Part shown: positions 45,702-56,465 of the stretch, in pieces
How the letters are laid out: every line of letters begins with the position of its first letter
How positions within the stretch are numbered: the first letter of the stretch is position 1
Assembly (NCBI RefSeq): GCF_001949145.1
Contig: NW_019091388.1
Coordinates: 196,411 to 252,875, forward strand
Length of the DNA stretch: 56,465 nt
Direction of reading: 5' to 3'
Source: Acanthaster planci
Taxonomy: Eukaryota > Echinodermata > Asteroidea > Valvatida > Acanthasteridae
The notes under the pieces: generated by a model
Told to the model about the DNA's origin: nothing
Seen by the model: only the letters and a program-made list of their open reading frames with translations
Database searches by the model: none
Position numbers and translations under genes: made by a program

Positions 45702-46823
45702 AATGCCGAGGAAAGTATTTCACTCGTATGATCCAAAAGTATAAAGTCTCCTTGTGTGACAGGTTAAAAACTCAGTGTTGGCAAAAGGCGAATCCGGCAA
45801 ATGAAAGACAGAATGTAACAGAAAAAATAACAGGGGAGAATACGGAGAGAATTTCCTATAAGCACTGCCAACGCACTTCATGCATAAGTTTGGCAAGCCG
45901 GGCAGCGGGACGCGTTAAATACTAAGCCGAAAGGCATCTACGTCATCAAGACAGCGCCCGTGGATTGGTCAGTTAACTGTAGGATCAACAGGGACAGCAG
46001 CCAATGGCTACATAGGGTGACATCATCAGTTGAGAGGATGAAGACCCGGGCTTGGCTGAATTACAAGGACAGAAGGAAGCGATATGTTGTTGAAGCAAAT
46101 TACAACCAACAAAAAACAGCAAAACAACGTGGAGATTGGTCGGATTTCCCATGCCAAAAAGGAAAAGGCAGACCTGTTGAAACGGACATTGAAGCTGGCC
46201 CGGAACATGAGATGGACTGCAAAGAGGACAAACATGAATCCTTGGTAACCAGTAGAATACAAACAAATACAAGAATTATACTGTCTTGGCCTGCTGAACC
46301 AGGCGTAAAACAGAGAACTGACAGCATCCAATCAAACACCCATACACTCTGTGTATTGTTTTGCATCAGAACTTCAGTTAAGCCCATCTTGGAAGTTTGA
46401 GTTCTGTTGTTTCTCCAAGAACCAGGCCTTGTGGAACATCGACCAATGATTGTACACGCATTCAAAATCAATTATATTACAGATAGGATTAACCAGTTTC
46501 CTCGGAGAAGGGAAATCGTAAATAAATGTAAGCAGTTTCAAAATAACATGTAAACAGGTCGAATATTTCGAGTTTTAAAAATTTATTTCATTTCATTTTT
46601 TTTCCTTTTTAATATACTTTATCTCAAAGGGCAATCACGTGTGCTGGCTGGTCAGCTCAGTGGTTAAAAACACTTGCTCTAACTTTTGGCAAAAACAAAC
46701 AAAAAGTTGCAAGGCAAACGAATTTCTTTTTGACAGAAAAATCAAAACGCGACAATAGTAGGGAGACGGCGTCGACAAAGGGATCGAGGGTTACGCTTTT
46801 GAAAATAAGGGTGCAGAAATCGG

Positions 46824-46949
46824 ATTGAGAATTGTTCAGAAGGAAATACTTCGTGGAATGCAAACTCTATCCGTCATTCCCTAATTTAATTGAGAATTGT
46901 TCAGAAGGAAATACTTTGTGGAATGCAAACTCTATCCGTCATTCCCTAA
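46824..46949. repeat. Tandem duplication, two ~60-bp copies
   Basis: TTGAGAATTGTTCAGAAGGA ... CCGTCATTCCCTAA occurs twice, at 46824-46884 and 46890-46949, with one base change (CTTCGTGG versus CTTTGTGG). Confidence 0.95.
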
Positions 46950-47454
46950 CGATACCGGATACAATCAGGTGCGCAGGCGTGGCATACATAGTGTGGACCT
47001 CTGCACAAAAGAAATTCACATAATGTAGGGCGCGATGGCGTGTGTGTGTGTGTGTGGTGTGTGCGTCCGAGAAGTTAAGTTGGCAGGCAAATTCTCACAT
47101 TCTTGCAGTGGAAAGTCCGGGTCAGGTTCCCGGAACGAGTGAGTGAACCAGGGCCTCGCCACTCACGCGATGCATTCACGCCAGCAGTATAGGCCTTTTA
47201 ATAGTCCTAATGCTTCCATTTGTCGTCTAGCCCCTTGTAGACCAATATCATGACGAAAGTACTACAGTTTTTCATACAGCCTTATTTTGGTAACACAGAA
47301 AAGATTGTTTTTATTTTTCCCAGCCGCAGTTTGATTAAATTGCTTTCAATGGCAGAAAACAAGATAGCTGCCCCATGGGAAAGGTCTCAAGTCTTGAAAC
47401 TCATCTGATCATTTATGAATGTAATTAAAGCAATGGTTGCGATAATAGAAGCTG

Positions 47455-47655
47455 AACTGTAAAAACTGGGGTGTTAGATTTAACATCCCGGTGTTATCAT
47501 GATCGGAGGACTACGCTAACACTTTTCACCATCCAGTGCACTGTACACTTATAGGTGTGCAAAATAACACCGGCGGTGTTAAAGTAACACCCTACGGTGT
47601 GGTCATCTGATAACACCAGAAAGTGTTGATTTTAACACCAGAGATTGTGCACTGT
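47455..47655. mobile_element. TTAACACC-type palindromic MITE, copy 2
   Basis: Runs from CTGTAAAAACTGGGGTGTTA to TTTTAACACCAGAGATTGTG with internal GGTGTTAAAGTAACACC palindromes. Same family as the elements at 36554 and 48921. Confidence 0.7.
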
Positions 47656-48920
47656 ATAACAACGCTGCGTGTACACCAACCATACAGATTCATGGATAAA
47701 ATGGAGCATTTGAAGTCGCGATTATTCCAGGGGCGTTTCTGGCTTGCGGTCAAGTCGCTCGGGGTGTCAGATGTGGCGCTCCCATTTGTCGGATTTGTGG
47801 GCGAACAGGGCCCTTCGTCGGGCAAAATCTGACAGAGCTCGAGTACTGTTGTTCAAGGAATGTCTTTGAAAGGACCGAATCCGTTGGAGGGAATACTATA
47901 TCTCTGATTCCCAGCCCAAAAGGAAACTTTGAGGGTTGAGCAGGAGGAGGCAACGGGTTTGTGACGAAAACGACCATCTAAAGCCAAGCAGGCATGCCAA
48001 GCATTATAGACGCACCAGAGTGGGACTCGGGTGGCAACCAGCAACCACATCCAGTCGACCAACTAAGCGACACATCCCCCCAATCCAACCGACATCTGAC
48101 AACCAACAAGCCCAGTGCACAATACCTTGCCCGTACCGAGCTACCAACCCACAACGATCACATAGCACGATGGTACACTAAAACAGTACATTGAAGTGCT
48201 GCATGTTCGCCTACATGACATTGTACCACCAGCCCAGTTTCTGTCCAGCGTCCGTGAAATGATATACACGACTGTACTGGAGCATTGGGTCTCCTCCAGC
48301 GGAAATCAAAGGACACCAGCGAATCCTTGATGACTTCCTATTGCACTAGTTTTCCAAGGCACACCAGCGATCGCGGCTCATAATGGCACGTATACCCAGC
48401 AGTATTGTAGCTGTCCGTGCACTACTTGCGGGCGGATCTAGGTAGCTACGAGGAGGGGGCTTCGACCAAACTCAATTTGGTTGTAGTCGCAGGGAATGGA
48501 CACAGTGCTGAGTAAGATCGGTCAAATAACAACTGCAAAATGACGAGGTCGCAGGGGCAGTAGCGAAGGGGAAGGGCCCACGCCCCGAAAAACACGATTA
48601 ACATTGTCATTATACAAAAAACATGTCGAGTGCCAACTTGATTTCAAATGATTGTTTTTACGACCTTTTATTTCACAATAATGAGCCAACCTGTAGTCAC
48701 CAGGTTTTTGACAGCGACTCTCCATACATACTGTTCAACAAAGGCCAAACTCAACTCTCCAATAGTTTGTTACACCTTTTAAAAACACTATAGAAAACAG
48801 GATTATTACACGCAAAGGCTCCACCCGAGACCAACCTACGATAAGAACAACAGAATGGCACCAATTAGTCGCAGAGCTATCCTACGTGTATTTTTTTAAC
48901 AAGGTTGTTTTGTACCCGAA

Positions 48921-49149
48921 CACTGCAAAAACTCTGGTGTTCAAAAACAACACTTGTTGGTGTTATCAGATGATCACATCAAACGGTGTTAACACCGCTG
49001 GTGTTACTTTATACACCTACATGGGTAAGTTACGTTACAATGTACCGGAGGGTGTTAAAAGTAACACCTAGTGTTGATACTACACCAAATATTTACCACT
49101 ACTAGTGAAGACTGCCAGCGTGGACTTTTAACACCAGCTTTTTGCAGTG
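48921..49149. mobile_element. TTAACACC-type palindromic MITE, copy 3, with intact ends
   Basis: Terminal inverted repeats CACTGCAAAAA and TTTTTGCAGTG enclose GGTGTTAACACCGCTGGTGT-type palindromes. At 229 bp it is the best-bounded copy of the family in this window. No coding capacity. Confidence 0.75.
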
Positions 49150-52100
49150 AATATGAAATGTTGGCGTCAGACATACGAGCACGTCACCAACATACCAAGC
49201 GATGCCCATCCTGTAAGAATTTTCCAAGCGATTTTAACAGTCGCTGAGAACTTTTCTGACTACAGAACATTTGAAGCTCCATGAAAATGGCTCCCTGGTG
49301 TAAACTAAATATACCTTTAAAAAAAGTGCATCCACAGAAGTACAGAAACACAACCATCCATCGATTTCAGAGTCTAGGCCTACATTCCGCTTTCCTGTCA
49401 TTTCTTTCCTGGTTTCAATTTCAGAGGAAACAAAGACCTTAACATTTAACCCTACAAGAAAAACTGACTCACAATGAGAAACCATACAGTGTGGTTTTAT
49501 TCTGATAAAACCATAACATATAGATGCGACTATCTATATTTTGAGTTTCAGTATTAAAACTCTCGTTATAGAATGACAGCTGTTCAATGTCGTGAAACAC
49601 AACCTTGGGGGAAAATGCTGACGATCGTCATCTCTCGGTCTTTTGTTTCTCCTCATTTTTTCCAGTCTTTTCACCACAATGTTCTGGTTATTACCAGGTT
49701 ATTCCCCTGGTAACGCCAACCTTGTTGTGTGAGTGAGCTATTCAGGCAGACGTAGTGTATTCTCCATGTCAACTGTCGAATCGAAGTTTCGGTAGTGGGC
49801 AGACACAAAAGCTTTAATGTGGCACTTCATCTTTCGTGTTCAACACTGACCAGAATGTGAAAGAGCAACTCGCAGAGTAACTTCCGTAGATTCAACCTCG
49901 TCTCCACGGTCTCGCTTACTTGATATAGGTACACACGGACATCCGGGTTGCCCCGTGCATGGAAGCTGGAATGCACGGTCCAAACCAAGAACAACTGTGA
50001 GTGATGTGACACTACTCAGAGGCCATTTCCCATCTGACCTTTGACTTTAACCATTTCATCCGTGGACGGCAACGTCAACTTTTTTTTCTTCAATAAACAG
50101 CATCGATACGTGTTTCCTGTGAAGACTCGAAGTTCGCTCGTTACCCAGCGCCTGAACAGGGCGCTGGGGGAAGGGCTGTTGGCTTTGCACTGTGATTGGC
50201 TAGATTGTACACAACCTCCAACCGCGACGTTATCACAAATTCTTTTGGGAAGCGTTATTTTGAGTTTTTGGTTCGCCAGTGGCGATGCTTCGGCACAGGT
50301 GCGGTCAAGGTGTCCGCTTACATAATAAGAACTTGACCTTAGTACAATCACGGTAATTTACCATTGGTAATTATCATTGACCATGCTCGTGTCTTTTCGG
50401 CGATATATTTGAAATCACTGGTTATCTTGATCAAGTCTGCATGAACTAATAAAGCGCAGTGAGAATATTGTCAGCAATGAGGAAGAAAGGAAAAATATCG
50501 AATTGATAACCGCCACATCGAGCGAGCGAGCTCGCGCGCCTAGCAGACATTTACCGACAACGCTCTGCGCGTCGCTGGCTGTGACCCAGCGTGACGCATT
50601 TCCTTCACTAAAATCTGTGCAAGGCCATCAGCCCTTCCAGCGAAGACCCGAAGTTACACGGCTGCCACTGATCCAACATGGAATAAACCAGTTCACATAA
50701 ACACATCGACATTCTAATTTAAATCTTCCAAATAATAGAATATATAAATTATACAATACCAGAGGTCAAGATCGCGCAAGGCATGTTGGGAACCAGCGTG
50801 GCGCGGCAATATTGTACCCTAGGAATGAGGTTGAGTAAGGTCATACGAGAGCAAAGGGCGCGTGCGCACGCGTCAGGAATATGGCCGCGATGATAAGGTG
50901 ATCCTCACGCGAGCGTATTGCTACTTCCTGAATGACCAGACCTCCCATGGGCTTCATTTAGGCCTACAAGGAATGCGCTGTTGGAATACTGAGCCACTGA
51001 GCTTCCGACATCGGCAGGGGGCGACATGAATGCCACTACAAAGATGGCTTTCTTCCCAATTAATGTTTAGCAGAAACTGGACAAGTGTCTTCCCCCGTTC
51101 AAAACCACGCTACAGGTCCGTGTACTCGAATGATATAAATCGAATAAACGTGATGCAAAAGTACGTTTACATGTATACATTAGTACGTATATAATGTGCG
51201 AAATGGGATTGTACACAAGATAAATAGAAAATCAAAGCATTACTGTATCTTTAGGCACTATCAACGTACATTTTGCTTGTAGTTCTTTCATCGTATAGTG
51301 GTTTTACTTAAATACACAATGCGTAAACGCGTGAATACCACGAAACGGAATACATGACGTCTAATACTCGTTAAATTTAGTTTAAAAGACAATGTACATG
51401 AATGGTGAGTTAACATGATAAATTCAGAACCACTTTGTAACTATAAAATATTTACTTTCTTGGTATATTATAGCTTTTCTACAAATATCTGTTTAGATTT
51501 TAAAAGTAGGTACTAAAAACGATTTTCTTTCCTCTCATCAGACCCCTTTCACGCCCATCACGAGTAACCATAGAAAACCTCATGTTTAAAAACTCCTCAG
51601 GCTTCACTCGTTCTAACCGCCAATTCAGGTCGCTAGGGTGGACTAATCACTTCAAAGTGAAGTACAGACACCGCAAAGCATTCTGGGATGCCGACTGCAA
51701 ATTTCTGAAGCACCTTATACAAATACCACTGATGTCCATTATAACGGAGATCAATGGCATGCACAGCACGGACATTTCACGCGCACATGTCGACCCCTGT
51801 TTTTCTTCAAAGGAATTCTCCTTTTTGTCCGAATAAAGTTTTCCCCAATGCGGGCTTGTGGCGATGACGTCGCACACCTCGACCTCGACGAAATTAGCAC
51901 ATCCCAACAATGGGGAATCCATCTATCGCTTTGGGCTCGGCCTTCCCAGACCCCCCCCACCCCGGCGTGCGTCACTTCATTCCACCGCCTTGTGCGGCGC
52001 CGAGAACGAGGAAAATCTCCCTCGTGCTCGACATCAGAGCAGATGTTCATAAACAGTCCTTCCAATCGCCAAATAAAGTACAAGTGCATGCAAGTTCTTC

Positions 52101-52252
52101 TATGAACCTACAACTTGAAACAAAACGATAAAAATCATTAAAAAAAAAAATCAAAATCAAATTAAGAGGTTTGCACAAGTTCTTGTTGGCAACAAATTCT
52201 AGGTTGTTTTTTAGAAACCTACAGAGAAAAACTGAATTTCCTGTACGGCCTG

Positions 52253-52414
52253 GCGATTCACAATAGCGTGCCTCCAAGCGTTTGCAATGCGTTGGCCTTT
52301 GATGATGCGTGAAATCTGCAGACCCAATGTGCATTCGGAGCAGGTCGACAGCTCTTGCGTGTTGTGATTAGCCAAAGCGTTGCAAACTCTTGGAGGCGCA
52401 CTACTGTGAATCGC
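52253..52414. repeat. Imperfect hairpin with 44-bp arms
   Basis: GCGATTCACAATAGCGTGCC ... GCGTTGGC (52253-52296) pairs with GCCAAAGCGTTGCAAACTCT ... GAATCGC (52371-52414) with about five mismatches; the loop is about 74 bases. It could be a MITE remnant or a folded transcript. Confidence 0.75.
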
Positions 52415-53233
52415 CGATATTGTTAGCAATGTGCCAATGTGGCTTTCCGATCCACGAGAAGTCCCGTGACTGAGACTACTGGCATAGTTTTTTAACAAAC
52501 TAAAATTACACAGCACCAATCCGACAACAAACTTCACCTCATGCCTGCTGATGGCACACGGCAGAGTGATGCATGTGTATACAGAGGGCGCTCTAACACT
52601 CCTTTGTGCACCAAAGGAGGGCGGAGGGGATGAATACCTATCCAACACTAGGCAAGTTTACACTTTGTACACACGAGGCAAAAACACACGTACTACTCTG
52701 TATCAAAAACACGACTGGCAAAAGTGGAGCTTCGCAGTGCCTCGCACGTGGCGATAATATTTGGTTTTTAAAACGTCACTGACCGCTGGCAGACTTACAG
52801 TGTATAACATTTCACAAAATACAGACTTTCAAAAAATACCCCAGAAATCATTTGACACCGATTGGAACGTGGGCCGGCAGCTGCACGTACCCAACCGTTC
52901 CCGCCGCTCTCCTCTTCATGAGATGCCAGAATGTGAACTACAGGATTTCGGAGTTGATATCGGTGAATTTTCTCTTTAAAAAGACATCCAAACCAGGGGA
53001 TGACAGGTGAAAATTATTTGGCACTGTGAGCTACCGGTAACCCATGAAAATAAAACAGTGGAAATATACAGTAAGATTGCACTGCCACATAAACAATAAT
53101 TTACATTCTACGAGTACATACGTAATCATGTTTACATATTAGTACATGTACAATAAACTCCAGTACAAACAAAGATCGTATAGCATCGCAAAGCGGTGCA
53201 AGATGGCGAACTTCACCGTGAATACACGTAAAA

Positions 53234-53372
53234 CGTTGTAATCGCATAGGCGCCATTTGAGCAAGCAACGCACATTACTGCACAGGTGCCGCGGCAGCCA
53301 CGTGCACCTGGTGAGCCTGCGGCCAAGCATTACTGTAAACTGCACAGGCGTACCGCTTGCTCAAATGGCGCC
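53234..53372. repeat. Inverted repeat with 18-bp exact arms (GGCGCCATTTGAGCAAGC)
   Basis: GGCGCCATTTGAGCAAGC at its left end is exactly complementary to GCTTGCTCAAATGGCGCC at its right end. Between them ATTACTGCACAGG and ATTACTGTAAACTGCACAGG form a direct repeat. No coding signal. Confidence 0.75.
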
Positions 53373-54346
53373 CATGGTAATTACATCTTTTGGGCAGAGT
53401 TATCCATCCTGCGCCTTCGGCGCTATACGATCTCTGAGTTCAAACCAACACAATCAACACAGAAACATCAAACAAGTGTGCTGCTTCACCCACACCCTTG
53501 ATGAGTAGGCTGCTTAGCAATAATCCTGAAAAAAAAAAAAAAAACCCGACATGGCATGTACGAGACTGGTTTGTTTGCAGCAGCTTCACTGCTCACCAGC
53601 ATGATCGAACAAAATGAAGACGTGTACACTGCGATCTTTTGTGGCTTAGTGCCGAACTCCTTACTCATCAACACTGGGTAAACTGCAAATTCTCTGAATT
53701 GCAGGATGTGGGAGAACAGTCACCTTAAACTTGGGCTCGTTTGTTCTTTTGAACGGCCCTGCAGACGAGAAAATAAATAGGGGTCAATAAAAGCGAAGAA
53801 TCAGTGTTTGAATTGCACGCAAACACCCTACGATATCTGAGCACATGATTAATCCTAACCCCCTAGGGTGTATGTAAAATCATACTGAAATCGGAGGATG
53901 TGGAATTGTTAGGGTTAATGATCTGATTACTTGTGCAACAGAACCTCTGTTGCAATCCTTTTCGCTAACTCTCACATAAAAGATAAACATATTTAAAAAA
54001 AAAAAAGAACAAAGCTTAACAAAAATAATAAAGCTTAAATGTCGCAGGAGCGAGGACGGATCAAGATTTATGGAAATACAGGAATACGAGGAAACACGAA
54101 GGGAAACCGTCTCCTTCTTATTTCTGTATTTTTTTGAGGAACCGTGATCTGACCCTGCATGGATACGTCTTTATTGTCAAAGATATCAAATCACATGTTG
54201 CAAAATAAAAAGAACCGAAAATAAGATAAAAAAACAAAGAGGGGAAAAAATCGAATCAAAAACTATTACTTTCCCACAACTCATGGAAAATGCTGAGAAA
54301 ACAAAAACCCAAACTAAAAACAGCTGTTCTCTCAAAGAAGGACCAA

Positions 54347-56465
54347 CTAGTAATTCCCGTCAAAGTCTGCGAAGCTATCATACATGTAGTCGCTTACACT
54401 GGCCACCGCGCTGCCGAACACCACCACCCAGACAATCAGGATGATGAGGGCTACCACCTCTATGATGAGTCCAGTTACCAGACCGGCCACATTCCAGTTC
54501 TTGGCCGACTTGGAGGCCCTGGCGGCAGCCGCATAGTCGTTGGCTGCCACCAGACTGCGCACCTGTGAGTCGGGTGCAAGGAGTGAGAGCAAAGAACAAA
54601 AGAAACCCTTAACGTGGATTAATTCTTCCTTTCTTGCCCTGCCGCAGTTGAAGATGGAGTTAATACTGTTCAGTGATGGAAGTAAGAAAATAAAATTGAT
54701 AAGCAAATTTGCTAACCATAATGCCACTTGATTAGCATTACGATGAAATTGATCAGCAAAAAATAAATGGGCCTAATTCAGTACCATTATACCATGGTAC
54801 ACAGTTTTAATATCCACTGATGTGTTCACCAAGGCTAAACACTGAAACAACACACGGGTATGGTGTAGCATGGTTGTTGGTTATGGCTCTGGCCCAAAAT
54901 TGGGTGGAGAAACAATTTTTTACAGAATCAAGGGGAAAATAAACAAAAAAAACCCGCTGACAGCAAGTCCCTACTCGTGATTTTTTGGGGGTGTCAAATT
55001 GCAGGTACCTCGTTTCCCACGATCCGTGGTCCTCGTGCGGCACGAAACTAGGACAAGAAACTGGGGGTGAGTATGTTTTATCTAACATCTATCGGGGCTG
55101 GCGGAGCTGGTTTCTGATCCTCGCTGTGAGCTCGCCGCATGCATGATTTTAAAAGAAATTTCCATTCCCAAAAACTACACATCAGTTTCATGTTTGTCTC
55201 GCTTTTGTGCAAAATATATCGCATTTTGCGATGCGAATCCAGCTATTTCCATCACTGCTGTTTCACATCCACTTTTTATTTGGAGAAAAATGTTCAGGAC
55301 ACCAACTTTATTTCAAAGCATGTTCCAAAAACACAAAACACTTTGACTAAAAACTGTCTTAAGTTTTTGCATGGGGTTAATGTATGATTAAGGCATGCCA
55401 CCAACAAGGTCACGTAAATAGTGATTGGCTTGAGGATGATTTGTGGCAGATTTTTAGTAACTTGGGATTAACTTGTGAGGACATTCAAATGACTTGTGAG
55501 AACATCTGACTAACTTATGAAAATGTGTGATGGACTTGTGAGGACGTGTGATTGACTTGTGAGGACGTGTGATAGACTTGTGAGGATGTGTGATAGACTT
55601 GTGAGGACATGTGATTGACTTGTGAGGACTTGATATTAACTACGTGGCATTCAGACGGCTCTGATCTCACAAAACCTTGACAAGTTCATGAAATACACGT
55701 ATGTGTATTATCGAGTGTCCCCTGTGCAGTCAGGAACCTTCCCACGATAACGCTAAACGTGTGCGCAGTTTGTCTGTCTCCCAGCCTCCTTTGTGACACT
55801 TACGTCCATGGACTTGATGAGGGCGATGATACCAAATGGGAGACAGCAGAACAGCATGACGAAGATGGATAAGCACATATAGTCATTGGGCTGGGTCAGG
55901 ACCTCAGTCCGGACCATGGCTTGGTGCTGGGGGACGCCCGTCTGTAGCAAGGAGGAGAAAAATGAATCCCATGAGCGGAAGGCACAATTGCGGGCCGACT
56001 CCAAACAGTCAACCCATTAAAGACAGTACCTCGTAAACTGTAAAACAAAATACCAATCATTTTAAGATGTACCTCCAAACATCTGAACATCAGCTGTACA
56101 GGCTGCAGAAAGCCATGCACGTAAATATTCCAACCACACTTTATCACGGGGTTCATAGTGTAAAAACCCCCCGAATTTTAAAAACTTTTTGAAGACTTTT
56201 ATGGTCCATTTTCAAAGACTTTTTAATGACTTCCACAATCATTATGTGCAATTCTAACACGCTGACAACATGCTCAATTGCAATTAGATCCGCCCCTTTG
56301 ACGTGACATCGCCGGGCTTTGACAAAACTGTAATCACTGTCTGTGATTCACAGATCGGCGCACTTAACACTTTGCATAAACCTGACCCATTGATCAAACA
56401 ATAAGAATCAAATATTTGGACAGAAGATATTCAATGTGCAGGTACAGTGTATCTGACCTCGGCGC
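54347..56465 (-). CDS. CD225/dispanin-family membrane protein E, 3' part only
   Basis: Two exons are visible, 55804-55941 and 54347-54562, both phase 0; the head exons lie upstream, beyond the right edge. The first reads AMVRTEVLTQPNDYMCLSIF and the membrane segment CCLPFGIIALIKSMD with a GTAAGT donor. The second reads VRSLVAANDYAAAARASKSA, then KNWNVAGLVTGLIIEVVALI and a longer tail ending SFADFDGNY, so it is 14 residues longer than gene D here. The loop has AANDYAAAARAS in place of WAAGDAAGA, so E is more diverged than the C/D pair. A possible donor GCGCCGAG|GTCAGA at 56456/56455 may mark the end of its next exon. The intron carries a GACTTGTGAGGA satellite. Confidence 0.85.
55425..55640. 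repeat. 22-bp GACTTGTGAGGACGTGTGAT minisatellite in gene E intron
   Basis: At least five clear units GACTTGTGAGGACGTGTGAT with one or two variable bases between about 55530 and 55630, preceded by more diverged GACTTGTGAGAACATCTGA-like units. Confidence 0.85.

Larger units (their letters stand above)
45702..54346. other. Intergenic region between genes D and E
   Basis: No gene recognised over 8.6 kb. It holds the presumed promoter of gene D at its left end, a tandem 66-bp duplication (46824-46949), a (TG)n run at 47039-47064, two TTAACACC-type MITEs, and two imperfect hairpins (52253-52414 and 53234-53372). Open frames such as 45960-46400 show no family motif. Confidence 0.45.

Noticed and set aside
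45960-46400. 146-codon plus-strand open frame upstream of gene D
   Set aside because: Composition is that of random sequence, with no domain or conserved motif.

Overview
The window is animal nuclear DNA: protein-coding exons are short, separated by GT-AG introns, and scattered among MITEs, a tRNA-derived SINE and minisatellites. One gene is a clear orthologue of BORA (protein aurora borealis), which points to a bilaterian. The repeat style (many TACATGTA-rich stretches, CAGGGGCCAATTT/TTAAGCA-type MITEs) and the dispanin-rich content fit an invertebrate deuterostome, most likely an echinoderm such as a sea star. That assignment is tentative; lancelet or acorn worm cannot be excluded from sequence reading alone.

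Layout. (1) 843-8487, minus: BORA, ten coding exons that join in frame to 637 codons, with three or more MITEs in its introns. (2) 8488-11040: a CpG-rich, probably shared promoter zone between BORA and the next gene, which is read the other way. (3) 11053-14765, plus: a six-coding-exon gene for a secreted leucine-rich-repeat protein (signal peptide, LRRNT, short LRR array, LRRCT) with a long acidic and Ser/Thr/Pro-rich C-terminal tail; its identity is unknown. (4) 16620 to the right edge, minus: a head-to-tail cluster of five CD225/dispanin (IFITM-related) genes, called here A (16620-18663), B (20820-21743, degenerate), C (26050-38324), D (40492-45701) and E (54347 to beyond the window). They share an exon plan: a proline/glutamine/tyrosine-rich N-terminal part, one exon for the first membrane segment with the CCLP palmitoylation-type motif, and one exon for the cytoplasmic loop plus second membrane segment. 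C and D both start with a 13-nt coding micro-exon and look like a recent pair; A carries the VGDVTGA loop motif of vertebrate IFITMs.

Between and inside these genes lie many structured non-coding sequences: an exact 82-bp palindrome about 200 bp upstream of gene C's start codon, a foldback array of AAGTCGACTT units, two near-identical ~1.3-kb blocks bounded by single Ns (probably an assembly artefact), a hAT-type MITE with an 8-bp target duplication, two pogo/Tigger-type MITEs with TA duplications, three TTAACACC palindromic MITEs, and two long-armed hairpins. BORA is expected to act in mitotic kinase activation, the LRR protein outside the cell or in the secretory route, and the dispanins in membranes. 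There is no sign that the three groups work in one pathway; the coherent unit here is the dispanin cluster.
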